This document shows, one piece after another, positions 21,406 to 30,380 of a DNA stretch of 64,000 nt. Position numbers and translations under genes: made by a program. Position 1 is the first letter of the stretch. Every line of letters begins with the position of its first letter. The notes beneath the pieces are model-generated. The model was not told the DNA's origin. It saw nothing but the letters and a program-made list of their open reading frames with translations, and did not search any database. The stretch covers positions 1 through 64,000 of the forward strand of contig CAJNDT010001270.1 in the NCBI GenBank assembly GCA_905221615.1, in the 5' to 3' direction. Origin of the DNA: Symbiodinium sp. CCMP2592. Lineage: Eukaryota > Sar > Dinophyceae > Suessiales > Symbiodiniaceae.

Positions 21406-23465
21406 ATGTCATCGTGGGCTCAGCAACGAAACAACATCCGCCGGGCCGTCGAGGCCGGCGCCTCCGCCAGGACCTCCGCCCAGGGCTCCGAGCTCCTCCG
21501 GCTGCCCAGCGGCCAGCAGCTGCTCCTGAGCAGACCGGACGGTCAATCCACCCGAGCCGGGCAGTTCTACTATCAGCTCGCCGGACGCCGCCCGCCCTCG
21601 CGGCGCTTCGACGAAGCACAGCAGCTCGTGCGCGAAGGGCCGAACGACTACATTTACCTTCGCGGCGGCACTAAGAGGCTGGTTCGCGCTCTGCAGCCCG
21701 ACGGCTCCTATCGCGTCACGAAGCTCGGCAAGAGCTTCTTCCGGGACAAGTTCACCGAGTATATCGCACACATGCCGGTCAAGATCCGCGGGAGGCGGCG
21801 CAACGGGAATCCCTATGAAAGGGATTTCTTCCTGCCCATCACCCTGGAGGGTGGCCAGAGCGACTCCCTGGGCGAGGCGGAGGCCCACCGGAACGTCGTC
21901 GCCTGCGGAAGATGGGCGACCCGGAAGACGGAGGCGTCGTCATGGAGCTCAGCGAGGAGGTCTACACCTACGACGCCACGCGTGACTGGGGCATCTCCAA
22001 GCAGAGCACGCAGGTGGTCGACAACCGCGTGGAGACGCAGGTGACGCTGAGCCGACCCCTGAGCGTCCTGCGGGACGTGTCCTTCCAGCTCTTCCGGGGC
22101 TCCGAGATTCTGGAGAGCGCCTTGGAGCAGCGGGACGACCGGCTTTGCGTGGTGCGGCAGCTCGCGGAGCTGCTGCGGCTCCCCTTCGAGGAGGTCTACT
22201 CCGATTTCGACGCCATCTGCCCCAGGGGCTGGCAGAAGAAGGGCGTGACGGGTCGGCAGATGCGCGAGTTCTGCGAGTGGCGCAAGGCGCCGCTCTTCAT
22301 CGTCAACTGCCGAGGGCAGATGCTGGACTGCTACGAGCCGCTCGATCGGGAGCACAGGCCCGTGGCCTGCTGCATTTATCGGGACCACGCTTTTTTTATC
22401 GGAGCGCTGGGGGCGGGGCTGCGAGGCGGATCACATCGTGCCGGTGCACCAGGCCTTCTATGGCCAGCGGCAACCCCTGCAGGCCCTGTGCCAGGAGTGC
22501 CACGCCTCGAAGACCCTCCTGGAGTGCTCCCACGCCACGAGCCTGGAGAGCAGGTTCTGCCGCCACGTCCTCGAGGCCTACGCTTGCTCGCCCGCCCCTC
22601 TTTCCAAGTGCGACCCCGACAAAGTCTGCCACGGCGTGGACGTGGTGAGGTGCCGCAAGAACGCGCTCGCGAACGCCCCCTTCCCCCTGCCCGTCTTCTG
22701 TCCCCTCGACAACATCCGAGAGGCCGAGGAGGGGAAGCTGGCGGATGTGACCTTCGTCAGGAAGCGGGAGGACCGGCGGTCGCCCTTGGCGGCCCGGCTG
22801 GTGCGGGAAGCCCGCCACCGCCTTCACGCTGGCCTCGCCACCTGGGCCGACTTCGAGTGGTCCCTGGACGCCACGGCGCACGTCTCGCCGGACTGCCTGG
22901 CCCGGGCGCTGGAGATCATGGAGCGGGCCTGGCCCGAGGGCGAGGCGCACATGGCGAAGCTCGCCGTCAACGCCCTGATCGGGCTGTGGGCTCGCTCCAA
23001 GGACGTCTTCTGCTCGATGAGGACCAGCAACCACGAGGTGGACGGGCGGGGGTGTCAGTACCAGCAGGTCTTCGTCGACGACCGGGGGAGGAGCCACTAC
23101 GACCACATCTATGCAACCGAGCTTTTCAGCAACCACTCCATGAGGCCGGCGCACGACTTCGTCATGGCCTCGGAGCACGTGGAGCTCGCCCGGATCCACT
23201 GGGCCCTGCGCGAGGTGCCCTCCCGCTACCTCGTGGCGGTGAAGACGGACTGCCTGGTGTACCAGAGCCTGCCCAAAAAGTTCTTGAAGCAGGTGGAGGC
23301 CTTGGTGAGGCGCCGGCACCGGGACTGCACGCCGAAGTATCGCTTCGAGGAGGTGAAGCGCCTTGAGGGGGACTACGGCGAGCCGCAGGAACCGTGGCGG
23401 CACGTGGCGGACCCCGTGGACCACTGCCTCTGCGGCAAGAGCCTCCTGCTCTCCGGGATGCCGGG
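21406..23465 (+). pseudogene. Viral family-B-like DNA polymerase with HNH motif, 5' part of a polymerase-helicase fusion
   Basis: Starts at ATG 21406 (MSSWAQQRNN). The reading frame changes near 21900 (indel shared with the left arm) and again at the seven-T run 22391-22397. After the second shift a motif CEADHIVPVHQ followed by LCQECHASKT (about 22420-22515) matches an HNH nuclease. MAKLAVNALIG (about 22950) fits polymerase-B motif B, and VKTDCLVYQ (about 23240) fits the catalytic motif C. Motif A is not certain. The frame ends in GMPG, the first half of a P-loop whose second half is at 36655 beyond a transposon. It is a replication protein by motif order; the exact family is inferred. Confidence 0.62.
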
Positions 23466-23518
23466 AAGGATTTGTTGCATAAATGTGTTGTTATCTTTTT
23501 TAAGAGTGTTGTTAACTT

Positions 23519-24228
23519 CTTGCTATTATTCTGGGTCTCGGGGGGGGGGCAGGGCGGGCAGAAAATCTTTTGCTACCATGATTTTTACTATTACTCTAAT
23601 TTCTTTTACTTATTTAGGTCCGCGATAAATTCAGATTCACAACAAGTATTCAGCATATAGGAAATCAAATATGATGAGGCTGACGCCTCCCCTCAATTTT
23701 AAAGTTCCAACCCTAAACCCCTAAGTCCTGACCTGAGGGTCGCAGGGCCTAGGTTTCAAACTCTAAACCCCTAGGCCCTGACCTAAGGGTTGCAGGGCCT
23801 AGGGGTTTAAAACTCGGACACAATCGCCAATTCCTGGCGACCAGTCTAGGATCCTGCTAGGACCTTTGAGGAGGGCCTGGGCTGGTCCTAGACTAAAATC
23901 GTGATTGTGCTGTTTCCTGCATATATCTGGACGCTTAAGATTCGTTCGATGACGTTGAAATGAGGCTTTCAACTTGCATCAGACAGACCCAGTGTTGCAA
24001 GGGATATTTGTTGAAAGCTTGTGGCTGCAGCATGCCCGTGGCCCAATTTGCTTCTGGCTCGGTACTCATTGTTTCCGAATAGAGTTTTTGATGCAGCCAA
24101 TACAAATAAGCAGGAAATGAAACCGCTTCAGATGCATTGTCATTCTAAGTGTGATTGCTGAGTCATGCTTGTCACTCGCCTCACGACATGCAGCAGGCTT
24201 TAGGATTCAGCTTCTCTGCAGCAACACC
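23519..24228 (+). other. Left subterminal region of the 13.2-kb element
   Basis: No gene was seen. Repeated CCCTAAACCCCTAAGTCC / TGACCTRAGGGT units occur at 23700-23815. An imperfect hairpin with arms CTAGGATCCTGCTAGG and GGTCCTAGACTA lies near 23846-23905. A similar hairpin lies near the other end at about 34505-34575, so the two may be matching subterminal structures. Confidence 0.5.
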
Positions 24229-26790
24229 ATGTCGGATGCAGAGGCTGTCAGTCTCCCGCCTTCGGTTGATGACTGCGATGAACGTTCACAGGCAGCTTCA
24301 GAAGCTGCGTCAGTTTCTCTGCCGCCATCCGTCAATTCTGATCCCGATGAGCCAGGGCAGGCAGGGCCTTCATCCGGAGCCAAGGTCGCAGCATCTTGTT
24401 GCCGGAATGCTTGTCTGGAAACTTGGCGAGGGAAAGCTGAGGAGCTGCAGCTGGCACTGGCCAGCCTGAGCTTTCATGAACGACAGGCCAAGATTTTTGA
24501 AGAAGTGAAGCGTGTTGTGAAAGACAACAGTCCTGATGGTTCAACAGGCTCAGGCCGGTTGAAATGGAGCATGTTCGGGGCCTCTGTTTGCCGGATCTTT
24601 TGCCAGAATCACTGCTTCCAAAGCAACCCGAAGACCATCGACAAGATGATCCAATATGCTCGCTCTGGGCTCTCAGAGCTCCCGGAAAGGGGGCCAAGAC
24701 TGCCACGAGAGACTAAAACGAGTGATGAATTAGATGTCTGGTTCCTCGAGGTCTACAAGAATCTGGCAGAGCCTTTAGCGGTGGAAGGGTCTGAGAGCAG
24801 TAAACTGGCGACTGCCGCCGGGGAGCAGCATGAGTTGGTGGTCGACGAGACTCATCCCCTGTATGCCATGAGTGTCAACCTTGATGGCAAGAAGTCGGCC
24901 GCTGTCCCGAAAAGATTCTTGAACTTTGCCGTGGCCGAGGACTTATGGCGATTCTACGAGGTCGATGTGCCAAAGAATGAGCAGTGCAGTCGAAACACAG
25001 TTATGAAGGGCTACCAGCGATGGAAAAGGTTTTTGCCCCTGAAGGACCCTGGTGACGGAACGAAGTGCAGTATCTGTGCTACCTTGGCAGAACGAAAAGC
25101 GCAATGCAGCACCAAGGTAGAAAGGGAGCAAGTGAATGTGGACCTCAAGCATCACTTGGAATGTGTCAGGGGAGATCGCACTGTCAACAACCGGACCAAC
25201 AAGCACGCGTCTGAGAAGACTGTGTATATGTCCAAGGACAGGTACATGAAGGTAATGATCGATGGCATGGACCAGGCCAAATTTTGCCTCCCTCGTCACA
25301 GGAAATTGGCAGCGACCAGTGACGCCTCCAAGCGATGGAGACCAGCAATTCATGTCACAGGCGTCATTACATGGGGTCTGCTAGAAATATACTTCATACT
25401 CCCTAGCAGTGTCCCCAAGGACTCAAACATGAATGCCACGATTTTGGCTCGTTGCTTGGACATTGCTCAAGAATCATTGGAGGAGGGCCAGTCGCTGCCG
25501 GATCACCTCCTAGTCCAGGTTGACAACACAACGAGAGAATCGAAGAATCAGCACTTTGCGTTGTTTCTCTCGTATTTGGCCTCTTCCGTCTTCAAGAGTG
25601 TTGAATGTCATTATCTCCAAGTTTCGCACACAAAGAATGAGCTGGACCAGCGTTTCAGCACAATGGCCAGCATCATCAAGCAGGCCGAGTGCATCGAAGA
25701 TCTTGAGGAGTTACGGGACTACATCAAGTCTCACATGACCACAGCTGAGCATCGGAAGCTCGTGGTTGAGATTCTCCCCAACACTTGGAACTTTCAAGAA
25801 TGGTTTGCTGTCACTGGCATCCAGCTGAGTGGGCTGGTCTCCACTCACTTCGAACCCTACGCGAATCATGTGTGGCGATTCCAGAGAAGGGCTGACGTTT
25901 CGGGCGAGATTGTGTCGGAGCTGAGGAATGTGACCCCGGATGATGGGGACGTGGTGCTCACTGTGAAGCAATTCATGTGCTCGCAAAACCCCTCGCAGGA
26001 CCCCGTCCTCATGCTGCCCTTGCAAGCAGCACAGAGTTTGAAGGGCCGGTCCTTGACAGCCATGAGCCCGAACCCTTTCGCCAAAAAGACGCTTACGGAG
26101 TTTAGGAAGACCGCCAATTGGGTAGCATCGGATCCTTGGCTGCTGCTGAAAGGCCAAATGTTCTTGGAAGAAATCTGCAGCTTGAATGAAGCGGGCCAGA
26201 CCCACGGCGAGCCTCCCAAGCTTCACTTTGTGTTTGCCGGGGATGAACGTTGTGACTTCGATGATGGCCCCATTTTGGCAGACTTGGACCCTCCGGGACC
26301 AGGCCCAGCTCCTCGCGAGGTTCGGGTCGCTCCCAAGAAGCGTGTCATGCGGAGACCAGCAGCGCCCGCCAAAAGGCCTGCCATGATGGCTGCCTCAAGA
26401 GCAAGCCCGTCTTGCCCGGCAGCAGAATCGGGAGTGGACCCCCTGGTCGTCTTTGGTCGTCCTGCAGAGTCAGAAGCTGAATCAGAATCAGCTGCTGCTG
26501 CTGGTGCCGTGAATGCCGCAGCTGACGCAGACCCTGTGGACCAGGATGCCTCCATGGCAGCCGCAGCTGAGTTACCAGCAGCCGATCCAGGTCCAATTCT
26601 TGGAGCAGACCCTGCAGCTCCAGCAGCAGCAGCTGTGGGTCAGCGTAGAGTGATGCACTTTGGTTGCTCGAAGTGTCGGAAGAACCCGGCAGGATGTCCT
26701 GGTCGTTGCCGAAAATTCGCAGCCGAAGGCAGGAATGATTATGGCTATGATGAGCAGGGCAATGTAGTTCGCTTTGAGCCTGCCGAGTAG
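24229..26790 (+). CDS. Probable DDE-type transposase (DUF7869-like) of the 13.2-kb element
   Basis: The ATG at 24229 is chosen because the acidic MSDAEAVSLPPS start resembles that of the gene at 28574; the frame is open from 24151. Of 853 residues, the core contains DGMDQAKF (about residue 345), VQVDNTTRESKNQHF (about 430) and SHTKNELDQRFS (about 467). These are the D, D and H..K..D blocks of the DUF7869-type RNase H-like domain linked to plant and oomycete transposons. CSICATLAERKAQC (about 279) and a C-terminal CSKCRKNPAGCPGRC (about 812) are likely zinc-binding. A His/Pro/Ala-rich linker precedes the C-terminus. It is the best candidate for moving the element; the catalytic assignment is by motif only. 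Confidence 0.65.
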   Translation: MSDAEAVSLPPSVDDCDERSQAASEAASVSLPPSVNSDPDEPGQAGPSSGAKVAASCCRNACLETWRGKAEELQLALASLSFHERQAKIFEEVKRVVKDNSPDGSTGSGRLKWSMFGASVCRIFCQNHCFQSNPKTIDKMIQYARSGLSELPERGPRLPRETKTSDELDVWFLEVYKNLAEPLAVEGSESSKLATAAGEQHELVVDETHPLYAMSVNLDGKKSAAVPKRFLNFAVAEDLWRFYEVDVPKNEQCSRNTVMKGYQRWKRFLPLKDPGDGTKCSICATLAERKAQCSTKVEREQVNVDLKHHLECVRGDRTVNNRTNKHASEKTVYMSKDRYMKVMIDGMDQAKFCLPRHRKLAATSDASKRWRPAIHVTGVITWGLLEIYFILPSSVPKDSNMNATILARCLDIAQESLEEGQSLPDHLLVQVDNTTRESKNQHFALFLSYLASSVFKSVECHYLQVSHTKNELDQRFSTMASIIKQAECIEDLEELRDYIKSHMTTAEHRKLVVEILPNTWNFQEWFAVTGIQLSGLVSTHFEPYANHVWRFQRRADVSGEIVSELRNVTPDDGDVVLTVKQFMCSQNPSQDPVLMLPLQAAQSLKGRSLTAMSPNPFAKKTLTEFRKTANWVASDPWLLLKGQMFLEEICSLNEAGQTHGEPPKLHFVFAGDERCDFDDGPILADLDPPGPGPAPREVRVAPKKRVMRRPAAPAKRPAMMAASRASPSCPAAESGVDPLVVFGRPAESEAESESAAAAGAVNAAADADPVDQDASMAAAAELPAADPGPILGADPAAPAAAAVGQRRVMHFGCSKCRKNPAGCPGRCRKFAAEGRNDYGYDEQGNVVRFEPAE

Positions 26791-27037
26791 AAAGGACTGA
26801 CTGATCAGACTCAAAGAAGTTAAGGCGGCGTGTGATATCATCACTTGGCATTGGCTCCACGTCAGACAGCCTGAGCCTGTCGTTTTTTAAGAGTATTCCT
26901 GAGACTGTTATCCGCGGGTTTGAGAAAAATGTCGAAGCGGTTTTTCACCGGACCAGGACCAGTGATCGTCGAATGGATTTAATTTTCAGCCGCCGCAATC
27001 AGAGTCTCAAACTTAGGGCCTGTTTTTTCCTGAGAAG
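26791..27037 (+). other. Intergenic, no gene seen
   Basis: Short AT-moderate stretch between the transposase stop and a small open frame; no repeat or regulatory element recognised. Confidence 0.4.
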
Positions 27038-27580
27038 ATGATGACGTCCGTGACTCCAGAGATGGTCTGCGCCCTTGGTGCTGAAATCTCCGCGGATGAG
27101 GCTGACTCCCAGCTCGAAGTCATTACGGAGACCTTGCGCATGACGGAAGACTTTTGGGCCCAGAGTCCTCGCTGGGCGCCTCAATTCCACTTTGTGATGT
27201 GCCTCTTCACTTGTGTGCGATGCTATGTGGAAAACCGCCCTGCTTCCGGGACTGATGTCCCCTGTTGGCAGCCTCAGAGGACTCACCCTGGCCCATGTCG
27301 TGATGTGCCATACTGTGAGCCGACGAAGCTGGAGCTCTTGCATCAGACCCCACACACTGTGTACCACCATCAGGAACACTGCTTGGTTCGGATGGAAGAG
27401 GACTCGATCATGATTAGGGCAGCTTTACAAGTCCTCAGTAACAGGCAACTCTTTGAAACTTTGTGGCCCAAAGTCTCCGGCCTTCCGGAAATGATGCAAG
27501 CAGCCAAGACTTTTCTCACTGATCATCATGTGTGGCTGACAGGCTTTCGTCAGGGTGGCGGCCCTGAGCTTAGGCCCTAG
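27038..27580 (+). CDS. Hypothetical protein, 180 codons
   Basis: An open frame in the same direction as its neighbours, with a Cys/His-rich middle (MCLFTCVRCY, CWQPQRTHPGPCRDVPYCEP). Normal amino acid composition argues for coding, but a + strand frame and a - strand frame overlap here and no family is recognised. It could be an exon of a larger gene. Confidence 0.4.
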   Translation: MMTSVTPEMVCALGAEISADEADSQLEVITETLRMTEDFWAQSPRWAPQFHFVMCLFTCVRCYVENRPASGTDVPCWQPQRTHPGPCRDVPYCEPTKLELLHQTPHTVYHHQEHCLVRMEEDSIMIRAALQVLSNRQLFETLWPKVSGLPEMMQAAKTFLTDHHVWLTGFRQGGGPELRP

Positions 27581-28194
27581 GCCCTAGGCGTTGAGTGCCC
27601 GATGACATTATTGCGGCGGGCCAGCAAGGAGCATTTTTAAAACCGATTGCTTGTCGGGATTTGGATGCTGCAGCAAAATAGATAAATATGACAATGAGTT
27701 AGGGTGCTGATGACAGCCCGAGGCAGGCCCAGGCCCAGTGACTGACTCCGACATCATGTCAGCGCCACATGCACACCACAAATTGACACGCACTGTCTTG
27801 ACTTGAATTGAAATTGACAGTCTGACCAGCATTCAGTCAGTGAGCTGCTGTCGCAAGATTTTGAGCTGCTCAAGACAGAGGTCAGATCTTTAAGCCTGAA
27901 GGTCAGTGCTGCCGATGGAGCATGGAGGCGGAGGACCAGGACGACGAAACCTGGAGCTGCGAATTAAGCGGTCCTGCTGCAGTCAGTGCCAGTGCCAGGT
28001 GCCCTGGTCCGACGAGCTGCGGCGCTGGGCCCAGCTCACTCCCTGGACGCTCTGTTTGAAGGGCTTCCAGGACCATGTCATCCCAGGCTTGGCGCTGTCC
28101 CAGTCCTGGTCCTCAGAGGCATGATGACGGCGGAAGTCTTCTAGGAACTGACGGTATTCGATCATCAAGGCTGTCAGGAACGCCGACCACGTCA

Positions 28195-28196
<2 letters not shown>

Positions 28197-28229
<33 letters not shown>
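28197..28229 (+). repeat. (CTG)11 microsatellite
   Basis: Uninterrupted CTG repeats, then CTCTGAG. Confidence 0.9.
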
Positions 28230-28520
28230 GAGACTCGCTGTCTTTTGCACGGGGTGAAGTCCGGCGGCGGGTGACTCTTCCTTGGAGGAGGCCGGACGAA
28301 GGGCTGGACGGCTCTGACTCTGACGCCGAAACTTTTGGGACAGCACCTGCAGCCCTATAAGCAGTGACAGACTTAGACTTGATCTGAGAATCTTAGTTAG
28401 CTCAATGTCAGGGGCGGTGACGTTGAGACAAAAAATCAGCAGCAGAATCACAAGTCGACTTTGTTGCTCTGCAGCTGTTGGACCTGGACCCCGGATGAAT
28501 CACGCTTTGAGCCTGAGATG

Positions 28521-28531
28521 TTTGGCTCAAG
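28521..28531 (+). promoter_or_regulatory. Possible relict dinoflagellate spliced-leader 3' end
   Basis: TTTGGCTCAAG matches the last 11 bases of the dinoflagellate spliced leader and lies 43 bp upstream of the ATG at 28574. The rest of the leader does not match. Chance similarity is possible, but its place directly before a start codon is suggestive. Confidence 0.35.
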
Positions 28532-28573
28532 GTCGTAGCAGCAGCAGTGACGGCAGCCTCAGGGGTTTCAGCC

Positions 28574-29584
28574 ATGAGCGAAGAAGATAAAGTTTCTTTG
28601 CCCGGCTCGATTGAAGATGATGATAACCTCAGCCATCAAGCTGAGTCTGACTCGCAAGTTGATCTACCCAGCGTCGATGATGATGATGGGTCCGACGCTG
28701 TTTCCCTGCCTTCCGCTCCTGAGTCTGTTGGCAGTGACGATAACTTTTCCGAGGTCAGTCTTCCGTCAGAGCTGGAGGATGAAGATGGCCCAGGGATCCA
28801 CGATTCAGTCTTGGACTCGGTGCCCCTGCCAACGCCAAAGCGTCGCCGCCAAGGGTCAGGCTGGCCTGGAGCTTCTTCCAGCAGCAATTACCGAGTCTCA
28901 GGGCCAGCTGCGGCAAAAAAGTTCCAGGAACCACAAGACTGCTTGGAACTGTACTCCAGGCCTCGTGTGCTGCCTGTGGCGGCTCGCAGCGGGGCCCGTG
29001 GAGTATTTAGTTTGGATATCCAGACTGGCTGGGACTTTCGGCACGCCGAGACACGGGCCTTATCCCTGGACCTGATACGCCGCTGCAACGTGCATATGGT
29101 GTATCTTTCTCCGCCCTGCACAGTATTTAGCCCTTTGCAGAGGATCAGCAAAAATAAAAGAGACCCTGTCAAGTGGGCCAAACGCTGGGAGCAGGGGAAT
29201 CTCTTCGTGAGGCATTCTTGTGAGGCCGCCGAAATTCAGCTGACTCACAATCGCTTCTTCATGTTCGAACACCCAGCCGGGGCAAGCAGCTGGACCCAAG
29301 TGCCAGAACTGAAGAATTTGACTTCGCGTGATGGTGTGCAGTCCATCCAGTTTGACCAGTGCATGCTGGGCCTGCGGTCACCCCGGGGAGAGCTCATGAA
29401 GAAAAGAACCCAGATCCTTACCAACTGTAGCAAATTGGTGAGGGCCCTGTCAAAATATCAGTGTGACAAATGTCACAGCCATCGTCGTATCCACGGCGCC
29501 GAAAACGGCTTCCGCCTTTCGACATGGGCCCAAACATACCCTGAGGATATGGTGAGGGTTCTGGCTGCGAGTAGCAAGCCCTGA
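28574..29584 (+). CDS. Methyltransferase-like protein of the 13.2-kb element
   Basis: 336 codons from the ATG at 28574 (MSEEDKVSLPGS). The N-terminal 100 residues are acidic with repeated SLP-S motifs (VSLPGS, VSLPSA, VSLPSE), as in the transposase at 24229. The C-terminal domain has GWDFRHAETR, YLSPPCTVFSPLQ (about residue 177), FMFEHPAGASSW and a CDKCHSHRRIHG cluster. The proline-cysteine loop followed by an acidic EHP motif resembles dinoflagellate mobile-element proteins related to C5-cytosine methyltransferases. Catalytic activity cannot be judged; no SAM-binding motif is clear. Confidence 0.5.
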   Translation: MSEEDKVSLPGSIEDDDNLSHQAESDSQVDLPSVDDDDGSDAVSLPSAPESVGSDDNFSEVSLPSELEDEDGPGIHDSVLDSVPLPTPKRRRQGSGWPGASSSSNYRVSGPAAAKKFQEPQDCLELYSRPRVLPVAARSGARGVFSLDIQTGWDFRHAETRALSLDLIRRCNVHMVYLSPPCTVFSPLQRISKNKRDPVKWAKRWEQGNLFVRHSCEAAEIQLTHNRFFMFEHPAGASSWTQVPELKNLTSRDGVQSIQFDQCMLGLRSPRGELMKKRTQILTNCSKLVRALSKYQCDKCHSHRRIHGAENGFRLSTWAQTYPEDMVRVLAASSKP

Positions 29585-30380
29585 GCCCCATATCTAATTT
29601 GAATCTTGAGGCTTTTTGAAGGCCCAGCGAGGCATCCCAAAGATTAAAAGGCAGCCGTTGAATGCCGGGGCTCAGGGCTAAATAATAATAGCAGTCATCC
29701 TCGAGCTTTATGTCTTCGCTGCTGATCTCAAACAACCTCGAGTGCCTGAGCCTGCTGCTGTTGCCTTGAAGATTGACTCATCGCAGAGGGTTTAGGATGA
29801 TGATGTCCATTGAATGAGAGATGAACGGTGCACGGGGGGCTTCAATGAATAGCTAAAATCAAGGACACAAACTCCACGCAAAATTGGCTGACAACAAAAC
29901 GCGCGCAAAATGGCCTGAGAGCAAAACCCGCGCAGGGACTCCGGACCCGGAACGCAAACAGCCGCAACTCGACCTCGGAAATCTCAAGGCCGAGAAGGGC
30001 CAGGTTCAATTGAACCTGGCGCATATCGGCCCTCCCAGGCACTTCCGGCGCAACGCCACCTTGAAAATTTCGAAGGCGACTTCGCGCGGTTTGCTCTGAA
30101 CGCCACGAGAAGGGCCAGGTTCAATTGAACCTGGCGCAAGTCGACCTCGAAAATTTCGAGGTCGACTTCGCGCGGTTTTCAAAACGCCAACAGCCGGAAG
30201 CCCAGCCAGAAGCTCAGTTTTGCACGCAGCTGCAGGCTGAAGGCAGCCTGACACTTAGGCTGGCTGTTGTGGTTTCTGTCACTACCTGTGAGCTCCTGGT
30301 CCTCCGTAGGTTTTGTGAGAAGCAGCTGCCAGTTAGCCCTAGCTCTGTGTCCAGCCTCAGCCTTTGAGCCTGCCGACATA
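29585..30380 (+). other. Intergenic with three perfect palindromes
   Basis: No gene was seen. CCAGGTTCAATTGAACCTGG occurs at 30000-30019 and again at 30115-30134, each preceded by GAGAAGGG. A third 27-bp palindrome, with arms GTCGACCTCGAAA around a single A, lies at 30140-30166. Confidence 0.8.

Larger units (their letters stand above)
14514..22396. repeat. Right arm of giant inverted repeat
   Basis: The reverse complement of 3816-10798 plus an 896-bp insertion with its 2-bp duplication. The inner edge is at CCAGTCGTGGGCACCGC (14514). The outer edge is in a run of seven T at 22391-22397, where the left arm has six. Beyond 22397 the polymerase gene continues only on this side. Confidence 0.93.
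27581..28573 (+). other. Intergenic with (CTG)n tract
   Basis: Contains CTTAGGCCCTAGGCCCTAGG at 27568-27590 and a perfect CTG run of about 11 units at 28197-28229. No convincing coding frame, although a small upstream exon of the gene at 28574 cannot be excluded. Confidence 0.5.

Noticed and set aside
22396-23424. 342-codon - strand frame
   Set aside because: Antisense to the polymerase, which carries recognisable motifs on the + strand.
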